DNA from: Lachancea mirantina
Lineage: Eukaryota > Ascomycota > Saccharomycetes > Saccharomycetales > Saccharomycetaceae
Length of the DNA: 64,000 nucleotides
Direction of reading: 5' to 3'
Assembly (NCBI GenBank): GCA_900074745.1
Contig: LT598466.1
Span: 558,001-622,000, forward strand
Shown here: piece by piece, positions 10,084-19,663 of the stretch
Position numbering within the stretch: the first letter of the stretch is position 1
How the letters are laid out: the number at the start of each line of letters is the position of its first letter
The notes under the pieces: model-generated
What the model was told of the DNA's origin: nothing
The model's database searches: none
What the model saw: the letters and a program-made list of their open reading frames with translations, nothing else
Made by a program: the position numbers and the translations under genes

Positions 10084-10483
10084 CTATATTGGAGCCTTCA
10101 AAACGATGATGACAGAGTCACCTCTAAGGAACAACTTACTGACAAACCTTTCTCGGTTTAACGCCTTTTTGCCCTGTTTTTCTGTCCATAGTTCTTTAAC
10201 ATTTTCAAGTACCATATTACAGTGTCTATCAAAAGCTTTCACACGGGCTATTATTTTGTGATTATTCCTCAACGATATGATCACAGGGGTATTGGCTACC
10301 ATGGCATCATTTATCAAAGACATGGGTCCATTTTTAAACTCGAACTCTTCCAATTGTTCTATCTCTTCCTGCGTAAGTTCCGAACGTGGACGATCAAGTA
10401 AATCGCTAATGACATTTGGCACTGTTAGTACATGAATAGACCTAAAAATAGCTGGGAAACTGGAGCCAAACAACATACGACAT
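10084..10483 (-). CDS. SMD2: Sm D2 spliceosomal core protein (two exons), SMD2
   Basis: The Sm ring protein D2 of U1, U2, U4 and U5 snRNPs. The coding sequence is complement(join(10084..10405,10479..10483)): exon 1 is only ATGTC, and the 73-base intron 10406-10478 is removed. Splicing gives a 108-residue protein beginning MSDLLDRPRSELTQEEIEQ, against 110 in S. cerevisiae. The conserved Sm block includes FKNGPMSLINDAMV, PVIISLRNNHKIIARVKAFD and HCNMVLENVKELWTEKQGKK, nearly identical to the yeast protein. S. cerevisiae SMD2 also has an intron close to the start codon. Reading the second exon alone would give a wrong N-terminus starting inside the intron. Confidence 0.93.
10406..10478 (-). other. 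SMD2: SMD2 spliceosomal intron
   Basis: On the reverse strand: donor GTATGT (10478-10473), branch point TACTAAC (10430-10424) and acceptor TTAG ending at 10406, 19 bases after the branch adenine. Removing it restores the conserved Sm D2 N-terminus. Confidence 0.93.
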
Positions 10484-10604
10484 AAGCGACGGGTTGACTT
10501 CGTGAGCTGCCTTGCTGTTGGTGATGAATTTATTATACAGGTTTGACAATGATTATACTCGTGATAACTGATTGACTTTCGTATTAGGTGATCGAATAAG
10601 CACG

Positions 10605-10628
10605 CACGTGACTATCTAATCACGTGAT
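10605..10628. promoter_or_regulatory. pair of CACGTG motifs between SMD2 and MCM5
   Basis: CACGTG at 10605-10610 and the palindrome ATCACGTGAT at 10619-10628 lie between the MCM5 stop codon and the SMD2 start. They match the E-box bound by Cbf1 or Pho4 in yeasts. They could serve the SMD2 promoter. Confidence 0.45.
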
Positions 10629-10651
10629 CAAAGAAACAGGCTTATCGAAGC

Positions 10652-12979
10652 CTAAAGCCCGCTTCTGTAGATGTTTTGACCTTGGTGTCTGAGTTGGATA
10701 ACGCTATGGCGTTCCAGGATGTATAACGCTCGATCTAATGCGGCCATCGGATAATTTTTCTGATCGCAAAATTCGCGTTTAAGGGTTTGATAACTGGTGG
10801 ACCATCCTACTGGTAACCGTCTTTTCAATTCCTGCTCTATCCGCCTCACATCCTGTACCAGATCAGGGTTTTGTCCCATACCACCAATGGGGTCCTGAGA
10901 TGCAGCGTCCATAGTCGAAGCTTGGAAAAGACGAATTGCTTCATCTACATGTCGCTCATGTGCAACGGGACTTAGTTCCAATTTCGCCAGAGACTCCGAT
11001 ATTCTGATGATGGCTTCCAATTGACGCACTGTGATCGGAATCGAGGACCTTTGCTCGCTTTGAAGCTCGTTGATTAAAAGTTTTTTCCTTATTGACACGA
11101 AATGGGACGACAGTTTTTCTGCAGCTTGTGGAGAAAGTCGAGGCGCGCATTTTGTGCGACAGTAAGTAATGTACCGTTTCATTAATTCAATGGGGATTTC
11201 AGCGCCAGCACCTTCTTGGTCTTCATCTGCAAGCGTAGCTTGGCCCGTATGGATGTTCATCACATGATGCGCAATGGAGATGTCTCGTTCTTCGTTGTGA
11301 TGGTCTTTTACAATGAAAATCATATCGAAACGCGACAAAATGGTGGATTGGAAATCGATATTCTCGCCAGGAGATTTAAGATCGTCGTAGCGACCGTATA
11401 TCGGGTTTGCAGCGGCTAAGACACTGGTACGCGAATTTAACACGGTTGTGATGCCTGCTTTTGCTATCGAAATCGTTTGCTGTTCCATGGCTTCATGAAT
11501 GGCAACTCTATCCTCATCGCGCATTTTGTCAAATTCATCAATACACACCACACCACCGTCCGCCAGCACCATGGCACCGCCTTCAAGGTAAAATTCTCTA
11601 GTGGCTGGATCACGTTGCACCGACGCGGTCAAACCGGCTGCAGACGACCCTTTACCTGAGGTGTACACAGCGATGGGACTGACCTTTTCGACAAACTTCA
11701 AAAGTTGAGATTTGGCAGTACCTGGATCACCCAACAATAACACATTGATGTCACCTCTTAAACGCATACCATCCGGCAACAATTTTTTAGATCCACCCAT
11801 CAGCAGACATACAATGGCTTTTTTGATATCCTCGTTACCGTAGATACTGGGTGCAATAGATTTTGAGAAAACTTCGTAGAGGTCTGGTCGTCTACTCAAG
11901 TTCAGAAATTTCTCCTCCTCTTCCTCCGAAAAGATCATTGCATTGCCGGTAGAATTTGCTGTGTCTACAGCGGTTTGAATCCCGATAATTTTAAGGTATG
12001 GATTTCTGATGGCAACAGCACGACCGCCACTAGCGGCCGTGCCCGAGCTCCGACTTTTTGCCTGGTAAATGGAATAAATTCCGACGATTGTAGCTCTGGT
12101 CCCAGGCACGGCTCTGTTGGTAAGATAACGATCACAGGACATAAGAATATGACGCGGCATTTCTCCCACGGGGACCAGTTCTGGAATCTCTTGCAATTTC
12201 AAAAACTGTTGGTCGACAAACCGCGAAGACTCGTGCACGATCATATAGGGATCCTGACCACACGCAGCGGCAGAGGCCTCTTGGGAATGGTCAGCCAAAC
12301 ACGTTCTTGGTAGCGAAACGTTTGAACCACTCAAAGTGCCAAAATTGTTAAGACGCATGGTCGTAATGTGGCGACAGTTTCGGCACATTAGAGTCAAGTA
12401 CGTGGCTCTCGAGGAAAGCACAGACGCCGACACGATAATACCGCTCACTCTTACTATTTTGGACACGTTTTCAGATCCCAAGCTTCGAAGTGGCGTCTCA
12501 GACGCCGTAGAGGTCAAAATTACTTGACAAACGGGCACATCGGTGCCGGGCCCTGCACTTAAGGATTTGTTCAGTTCACCGAACCAATTTTCGGCCTCGG
12601 CGTTGGTATCAGAACCTCCAGTGGCAGACGTCGCGTTCTGTTGACCTGTCGCACGTGAATCGTACGCCAGAAGCGCAATGCGTCGTGCCACTTGTGTCAC
12701 CGCCTGTTCGAATAAGGGCAGGACGTCTGTGGGTTCGTCACACAGTTTTTTGAATAATTCTTCGTTGTACGCAATCAAATGCGCGGAGTCGACTGTGACG
12801 GAGTAATTTCTGACCAGCAGATTACTGCGCAATTGTTCTCTGTAAACGAAATGTGCGTCGAGTCGGAATTCCAATATGAAATTGTGGAACGACTTGACGA
12901 TTTCCGAATTTTCGTTCTCACCCACTTCTTCACCGGCAAGAACCGGCGCCGCATAGACTTCGGTTCTATCAAAGGACAT
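10652..12979 (-). CDS. MCM5: MCM2-7 replicative helicase subunit, MCM5/CDC46
   Basis: A 775-residue protein, the same length as S. cerevisiae Mcm5, and a subunit of the hexameric helicase loaded at origins. The zinc-finger cysteines are at 199, 202, 227 and 240. Walker A GDPGTAKS is at 417-424. Walker B follows in [10 protein letters not shown], and the arginine-finger motif SRFD in [15 protein letters not shown]. The C-terminal winged-helix region ends IYRSGL. In S. cerevisiae, CDC46 (YLR274C) points away from SMD2 (YLR275W) and shares orientation with YCS4. Here MCM5 is on the same strand as SMD2 and opposite to GAC1 and YCS4, so the gene is inverted relative to that order. Confidence 0.97.
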   Translation of the reverse strand: MSFDRTEVYAAPVLAGEEVGENENSEIVKSFHNFILEFRLDAHFVYREQLRSNLLVRNYSVTVDSAHLIAYNEELFKKLCDEPTDVLPLFEQAVTQVARRIALLAYDSRATGQQNATSATGGSDTNAEAENWFGELNKSLSAGPGTDVPVCQVILTSTASETPLRSLGSENVSKIVRVSGIIVSASVLSSRATYLTLMCRNCRHITTMRLNNFGTLSGSNVSLPRTCLADHSQEASAAACGQDPYMIVHESSRFVDQQFLKLQEIPELVPVGEMPRHILMSCDRYLTNRAVPGTRATIVGIYSIYQAKSRSSGTAASGGRAVAIRNPYLKIIGIQTAVDTANSTGNAMIFSEEEEEKFLNLSRRPDLYEVFSKSIAPSIYGNEDIKKAIVCLLMGGSKKLLPDGMRLRGDINVLLLGDPGTAKSQLLKFVEKVSPIAVYTSGKGSSAAGLTASVQRDPATREFYLEGGAMVLADGGVVCIDEFDKMRDEDRVAIHEAMEQQTISIAKAGITTVLNSRTSVLAAANPIYGRYDDLKSPGENIDFQSTILSRFDMIFIVKDHHNEERDISIAHHVMNIHTGQATLADEDQEGAGAEIPIELMKRYITYCRTKCAPRLSPQAAEKLSSHFVSIRKKLLINELQSEQRSSIPITVRQLEAIIRISESLAKLELSPVAHERHVDEAIRLFQASTMDAASQDPIGGMGQNPDLVQDVRRIEQELKRRLPVGWSTSYQTLKREFCDQKNYPMAALDRALYILERHSVIQLRHQGQNIYRSGL

Positions 12980-14339
12980 TCCAAGCTATCGAGATGTGTT
13001 GTGGTCTTCCTGCCAAGTCACTAGGTCGCGAAGACCTACCGAAGATCTGATTGAGATTTTGTTTCGATACTATCACCATGCACGGCTATCTTTAACCAAA
13101 GAGGGAAATACATGGATTCGCTATTATGTAAGCAGAATGTACCATCCCATGTGACTTTATCTTCCAATATCACGGGTTACGAATAGCCGCGCAGCAAGCC
13201 AAAGTTTTCCCCCAGTGAACTTTGACGCCCCAGATAGTGCATAGACAGGCCCTCCAGCAAGTACAACATGTTGTCGCGGCATCTTAAGTAGAGGTACTTG
13301 AAGTTGGTAATTTCTTGTCAGCTTTTGTTGTATTCGCTTAACTTCCTTCTCTTTATTCGTGTATAGGACGCGTCCAGGGAGAACCCTATTCGCATGCTCA
13401 CAAAGACATTAGCATGAGAGCAGGTACATGTTGGGCTTGAAAGCGTACGCGATTAATCGATGCTTATTAAATTTCTTGTGATCTTATTAAATATTAGAAA
13501 CTACTACATTTTTGTAAACTTAAAAGCGCAAGCACTATACACGGCGGTTACAAGGGATCTTCCCTTTACGTAACAATGAGTAAGCTCTGGGTAAAAATCC
13601 GTATACGTTGATCTGACCGTTGTGCACCCACACCCCACGCGCGGAGAAGCATTTTTGTGAAAGTAACTTACAACTGTCCGGGTAACTTATCTAGATCGCC
13701 TTTTGTGATCGGGCTGTGAGATGCGTGTCTGGGCGGTATATAATCATGCGATCACGTGATTTGATCGCATGTTACACCCACACACATGAGAATGAGAAAT
13801 CGCGCTTTTGTGGCCATTCAAAGTTTGCCGCCGAGCAACAAATCCGTACGCAATCGCCGATAAAACCATTCCGACTAGCGCTGAATATGTCCGCGGTAAA
13901 CCCGACGGAGTTGGATTTGATGGTGATGGTGATTTCTTTCGAGAAGTTTACCGCTGGAAGGGCCCTGTGTGCCACAAAAGGAGGGAACAGTCCTCAATAA
14001 GTGTCTCGCTGAACCGCTCAAGTATTTATATCTCTGGCGACTAGATTTGATCGCGATCTATGAGCCGCCCCTTAGTAGCCTAGTATTCATATATATGTTC
14101 AGAACTTGAACGTCACCTCCGAGAGCACGCCTCCCGGACTTGTTGTGTCCGTTGTCAGTTGAGACACACCTTACCTTCTCCTGACATTGCGACTCGGAGC
14201 AGATCGATAGCCGGCGTCCTAATGGTAATTGCAACTTATAAATCAATTCTCCATGGTTGCTTTACCGGCTAGGCCTATTTAATACCTGCTCAAGCGGGAA
14301 CTTCTCCATATCACGCCTTTACGCCTCCATCCTTGTTGG
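12980..14339. other. intergenic region between MCM5 and formamidase genes
   Basis: A 1.36-kb stretch with no supportable gene. It contains the MCM5 promoter. GGACGCGTCC, a palindrome with the MCB core ACGCGT at 13368-13373, lies about 390 bases upstream of MCM5 and may link it to G1/S control. A perfect inverted repeat lies at 13745-13771. Short open frames at 13716-14044 have no homology that I recognise. Confidence 0.5.
13745..13771. repeat. 10-bp perfect inverted repeat around CACGTG
   Basis: CATGCGATCA (13745-13754) and TGATCGCATG (13762-13771) are perfect reverse complements with a 7-base spacer. The left arm overlaps the palindrome ATCACGTGAT at 13751-13760. Confidence 0.85.
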
Positions 14340-15665
14340 CTACTTCAAATTCAAACCGTTCATCAACCCTTCATTGTACTCATAAACCACCGGATGATCA
14401 TAATTACTTACAAGAGCACAATTGCCCATGTCCTGCGTGATGTCTCCACCCGCCGCCAAGATCTCCATCGACTTATCTGGGGAGATGTCAAAATCGAAAA
14501 TATCCATTGGGACTCCAATAGTGGTACAGGCGTTGGGAACATCGACAATCCCGGCCATGTGACCCTCGATGGGCGCGGTGGACAACAACAAATAAATCTG
14601 ATAATCGTTGTAACCAAATCTTCTCAAATACTCAATCACTCTGATACAGGATTGTCTGTACGCGACCGTTGCGTCCAAGAATTTTTGCTCACCCGTTTCG
14701 TCGACAGAGAATCCTTCAAAGGTCAAGTATCTAGAAGGCCCGTAATGGTTTTGAACGTCACCAGGAATAAAAAGCGGTGATTTCAAGTTCAACATCTTCA
14801 TACCACCTTTAACGACTTTGGTTTGAATCGTTATAACACCAGCCATTTCAATGGCACCACAGAATGAAATTTCACCGTCACCTTGCGAGAAGTGCAAGTC
14901 TCCGATGGAAAACTTGGCACCGGGAACGTAAACTGGGAAATAACATTTGGATCCACGAGACAAATTCTTGATATCACAGTTGCCACCGTTTTCTGGTCTA
15001 CCAGGGATAGTTCTAGAGCCCTCTTTAGCAATCTTGGCCAAAAGATCACCCTCTGCACTACCACCATGCGCGTTCAATTCGTCGGGCAAATTGGCCACTG
15101 ATGTCTCATGCAAATGTTGACATTCGTCTTTGATGAATTTCTCCCTCTTGTTCCATTCATTCAGAATCTCCTGGGATGGTGCAGTGCCCATAATACCCGG
15201 ATGAATCAACCCAGTAAATTTAACATGCGGAATGTGACGCGACGTAGTATGGATACCTTCAAAATCGAAAATGGCCTTAGCACATTCTGGATAGAATTTA
15301 TCCAAAAATCCTCCACCATTTTTCTTGTGGAAAATACCCGAATAACCCCAAGGTTGACGCTCGAGCGGTTGAACGTCTTTAATCTCAACGATCAAAACGT
15401 CACCAGGCTCAGCAGTCTCGATATTGAAGGGACCAGACAAATAATGGATTCTAGTTAAATCCACGTTTCTCAAATCGTCTGCAGTGTCATTGTTACCGAT
15501 TTGGTTACCAGTCCAATCCAAACACTCGATTTTTACGGTTTCACCAGGTGTAATGGTCTCGGTAAAGGGCACATCGGGATGCCATCTGTTATGCACTTGG
15601 GGCTGAGCGTCACCAGGCTTCGTCAAATCGACTTTGGTTACGTATCTAATAGGTTCAATGGGCAT
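14340..15665 (-). CDS. formamidase/acetamidase (FmdA/AmdA family)
   Basis: A 441-residue cytosolic amidase of the fungal FmdS type, which hydrolyses formamide (and in relatives short amides) to ammonia. Conserved features are VHNRWHPDVPFTETITPGE near residue 25, the early HYLSGPF block, a glycine-rich FHKKNGGGFLDKFYPE, TGLIHPGIMGTAPS, GRPENGGNCDIKNLSRGSK, FSQGDGEISFCGAIE and the C-terminal IVDVPNACTTIGVPMDIFDF. Length and blocks fit Aspergillus formamidase. The frame extends to 15692 but only from a GTG; the first ATG is at 15665. S. cerevisiae has no orthologue. The gene lies in the disrupted interval between MCM5 and GAC1/PIG1, with large gaps on both sides, so it may be a retained ancestral fungal gene or an acquisition. 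It probably supplies nitrogen. Confidence 0.93.
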   Translation of the reverse strand: MPIEPIRYVTKVDLTKPGDAQPQVHNRWHPDVPFTETITPGETVKIECLDWTGNQIGNNDTADDLRNVDLTRIHYLSGPFNIETAEPGDVLIVEIKDVQPLERQPWGYSGIFHKKNGGGFLDKFYPECAKAIFDFEGIHTTSRHIPHVKFTGLIHPGIMGTAPSQEILNEWNKREKFIKDECQHLHETSVANLPDELNAHGGSAEGDLLAKIAKEGSRTIPGRPENGGNCDIKNLSRGSKCYFPVYVPGAKFSIGDLHFSQGDGEISFCGAIEMAGVITIQTKVVKGGMKMLNLKSPLFIPGDVQNHYGPSRYLTFEGFSVDETGEQKFLDATVAYRQSCIRVIEYLRRFGYNDYQIYLLLSTAPIEGHMAGIVDVPNACTTIGVPMDIFDFDISPDKSMEILAAGGDITQDMGNCALVSNYDHPVVYEYNEGLMNGLNLK

Positions 15666-18600
15666 TGAAAGGGGGTTTTGATGATAACTCACTTAGAGCT
15701 TGCAAAGTGCGTCCCACAAAATATGGGCCTTTCTCTTCATCTGATGCACTTTAAATATCCATCGTCTTATCTGATAGGAAATCAATGCTTATCTGCAAGA
15801 TCAAAACCCGAAGCGATGTCATTAGACGATATCGACGGATTCGAGCGGAAGGCAACCACGGTCTTTTGCCATTGCGAAATGGATTTGGGAGGCACAGGAA
15901 CTGGAGAATTTCTGAGCTCTTTAGTCTTGGTTTTTCGCAGATGTTGCTTATTTTCGTGTGGTAATAGTTTTTCACTGATAAGGATTTCGCACCATAGCTG
16001 GATTAAAAAACCTTGGCTGAAATACTGATAGATCGACGCTGACTTAGAAAATTGCTTATTAAGCTAAGATCATAGACTAGCTAAATTGTCTAGTAGCAAC
16101 CTTCGACTTGACAACGGCAATAAGGTAACTGGTGGCTTCGTCCCCCTTCCTTCGAAGGCAGACAACAGTTCCCTTGGAACGGAGGTGTCTCCTTCGACCC
16201 CATAATTGGTGCCTTTGATCTGGAAATAGCATGAGTCTACCATGATAAAGACGCTATGACCTTGTAGTGCAATGTTCCGAGAATTCTCATCGTCGAACTG
16301 CAAATTTGTAGTTCAAAGACAAGACCAAACGAAATCGTAGTACAAATTGCGAGACAGAAATTGGCGACACCGGCGGAAGAAGATACAACATGTAGTAAAT
16401 TAGGCGAGAAGACCAGGAACCTTTAAATTAAAATCTAGTGCAATGTGCACAACATACCTCGGATCAAATAAATCACAATAAAAGCGCCGTAACCTGGACG
16501 AAGATTAATCTAATTCTGGACTCGTCCTGTTTCCCCAGCCAGCAGCTCTCGCTGAACCATGTATCGTGACACAAGACAGCCAAAATCATCAAGATAATGG
16601 CTCTTTTCGTTTTTCTCGCGAAGGCCTTCTTGTCGAGGAAGCGCTGTGGGCAATCGAATCACTCAGGAAGTAACATTATTCAACGCTCGGGTACTGAATT
16701 TGAAAAATTGCATATTGATAGAAGGTTGGCGGATCAATATGACATGAGTTGCAAACACGGGGTCCATGATCGTCATGGCTCCCATTCCTCGGACATTTTA
16801 ACGGTTTAGAACTCTAGTCGGGAATCTTGGATCCGTCGTGGCTAATCAAGACCGAAGGATCTCGGGTAGAAAAAACTGCAGTGAAGGTCGGCAACGCGGG
16901 GATAGCCCTGAACGCAGCGTAGCGCGGACATCGACTATTTACCGACATGGACATCACTTTCATTTTCACCTGGGTAACATGCTTGAACCCATAAAATAAA
17001 AGCCAAAGGATGGCTGTGCCGATCCTCAGCGTCACACCGGCATAATAAAACATTCCAGAGTCGCATAGTGGTCGAATGGTGAAGCGACGAGAGTTAGATC
17101 GGATCTCCCACGCCAGCAAGCGCCAAGCACCATTTGAGGCCCAAGTTACGGATAGTGATACCACTGAATAAACCCACAGCTGTTAGAAGACAGAAAATCA
17201 CGTTCGAATAAGCAGTGTATTCGGCATTGACTGGGTCAGTCTACCGGCAGTCTACCTATTGAGTGAGAAATACGATCCAACGTCAAAAAAAAGATTTAGA
17301 GGCTGTTTTCGTGACCGGCGAGTTGATCTTGAAATAATTCATGTAATCTCGATGGTGTCTTTTTAGAACCTGAACAATTTCTTGCAACTGCGGTTCCTAC
17401 CCCGACTAGGTACGCGCGACGACCTGATCTGCAGCTCAGCGTGTGACAGGAATTTCATCTGGACTATGCTGTTTTCGCTAGCGGGAATCGATGGCACTCA
17501 TCCGGCGCCGATGAGAACCATCCTGCAAGAACCAAGCTCCGATACGGCTGATAAGAGACAAATCTTGGCAAAAGAAAAGAACCATCAAGTCTCGATGATG
17601 TGGCTGCAGAACTGTGGCGGCTCCCATCGCGATACCGAATTTTGCTGTTTCGGGAAATAGTCGTCGGGATTTGCTGTTTTGGGACATGATGGCCGCTTAT
17701 CGGGAGTCGCCTATCGGTAGGCGCCTATGCACGGAAGGCTTGCGGCAAACAATACCTGGACCGTTTTGTTCGCAGCCTTTATGCATTCGGGTCTCGGTCT
17801 TCTTTCTATGTTCAAACCGAACTTTCGTCAGAGATTAGAGGGCGTCACCGGTTTATAGTTGACTGCTTGGATTCAGCCGCGCCTCCACGCTACCGAGAGG
17901 GATGTCGGTGTCAGAATCTCGAGGTCCGGAGGCACTCGAGAGCACAACTTTCTCCATATTGTAGAGCTACGGAAGCGAATGATGATTAAAAAACCTGCGT
18001 AGTTGAGCTACGTTTTGCGTAGCGACTTCCACTATTCATTTCGTCACATGAGCTTTTTCTCTGGATTAGCTCAAATCGTGGCTGAAATGAGGAGAACACC
18101 ACAGGTGGAGACGAAGAAAACACTAACAATGACGACTATCTGCGGAAGCGATCGAGAACCGTGTGACAGACAAAGAGGTGACCCCGGGGCGAAAGTGTCG
18201 CCAATAGAGTAACAGAGCCAAGGAACGAACGCCTGTAGATGGTAGCCACCAAAGGCTTTTGCTTAGGATCACATGGGGCTTCCTTCAACTCTCCCTCTGG
18301 CCCCTCCAAACCAGGACCCGCGAATAGCCGGCCAGCATCCCCCAGATGTACAGAAAACAACCGCCGCGTGCCTCGAAGAGGTGCGCGGCTAATCTCCCGT
18401 GCCCGGAGGGTGGTCCCCCTTTTACCCGAGCTGCCCTGACTCGGCTCCGAGGTCCGCGCCTTGGCCTGCGTGGCCGATCGCAATCTTACCCCGCACCGGC
18501 GGCATACCCGCCGGGACAGCACACCGCCAAGGCGGCCTCCCGTGGAGGCCGCCGTTCCGTTGATCCGTAACCCCGGGGGCCTGCCCCGACCATAAGTACC

Positions 18601-19663
18601 ACAGCTCTCTTGCGCCCCAAGGATGCCCAGGGTCCAACAAAGACAGCTCTCCGTTTGGGTGGGGAACATTCTAGAACCGGGTCTCGGTGCCAACCAACCC
18701 CCACCAAACTGGCAAAAACCCAACACTTTTGCGCGGCAAACCCGCACAGACCTACGTCACGGGACCGCGCACATACATGTCCGCTATTTCCCAGGCACCC
18801 TTCGGCTCGACGCCCCAGCAGGCGGACTAACCACCCCACCCCCACCCCCGCCCCCAGGTCACCCCACTCCAATACTCCGATTGCGCGGCGGTCTTTATCG
18901 CAAACAATCATTACATACGTCACCCATGCAGCCCCTAGACCCACGTCGCAGCTAGAAACCGCCGCGTTTCCTGATAAGGCGCTCCAAATCCACCCATGCC
19001 CCACGCCACGGACGCACGATTCTGGTGGTGAACCCGGTAGTAACCCGGTGGTAACCGCGGGAACCACCACGGGCCACGGGGGTTTCTGCGGGTTTTTAGC
19101 CAAAGTCTGAAGTCCCAAGACATTGGCGGACCCAAAAGTGGATACCCTTCTTTGTTTTACAGTCGATCGAATATATAGATAGCGATGCCAGCGTGGTGGA
19201 CGCTCCTACGGAAACTGGGAAAAACGCGCCTTGGTATACATACAACTCGGGCACAGCTCTACGGGCCAGCTAGTACACGACACCCACCCGGTGGCCGAAG
19301 CGATAGATAGACACTAGACTCGGACGAGATCCATTTCACGTTTCGCAAGCGTTTGCCCACTCCCTGCCACTACATCAGGGGGCTCGTGGTGTTAGAAACT
19401 ACACTAAACCTACCCACGGAACGGGTCCACGCGGGATCTCCTGCAGAAACCTAGCTCCGTTTCCACACAAACAAAAGGCGGCAGATCTGTGGCGTGCCTT
19501 CAGCGCCCTGGGTCCCCTTGTTGACGGCTGTGTTCTTGCGGCTGTCTTCTATTCTTGTCCCTTACCGTTTCTTTTTGTGATCTGCGTGCGCGCAACGTCG
19601 TCGTTGTTACCGCCGCCGCCGTCGCAAACTGCCGCCGGCGCTGCCAGAGTCGCAGCCGCCGGC
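15666..19663. other. 4-kb gene-poor stretch upstream of GAC1/PIG1
   Basis: No credible gene was found over 4 kb, unusually long for such a yeast. The left part (to about 18.1 kb) has ordinary composition with only short open frames. From about 18.24 kb to the GAC1/PIG1 start, composition turns strongly GC-rich, with C-rich runs on the + strand. Long open frames then appear on both strands, as expected from low stop-codon frequency. A TATA-like TATATAGATA lies near 19172. The stretch may hold a long promoter or leader for GAC1/PIG1, a non-coding RNA or decayed genes. Confidence 0.5.
18834..18855 (-). other. G-quadruplex motif (four G-runs, 1-nt loops)
   Basis: Read on the reverse strand, the tract is G5-C-G5-T-G5-T-G4. 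Four runs of at least four guanines with single-base loops meet the strictest quadruplex rule. It lies about 810 bases upstream of the GAC1/PIG1 start codon. Confidence 0.85.

Noticed and set aside
13740-13800. Centromere, from the CDEI-like ATCACGTGAT
   Set aside because: No AT-rich CDEII tract or CCGAA-containing CDEIII follows at this or the other CACGTG sites.
13716-14044. Overlapping 94- and 78-codon frames between MCM5 and the formamidase gene
   Set aside because: The 94-codon frame starts with GTG; neither has domain features, and they overlap in different frames.
18136-19118. Long open frames on both strands (203, 210, 166 and 110 codons)
   Set aside because: They overlap one another in a GC-rich stretch where stop codons are rare, have no family motifs and look compositional.
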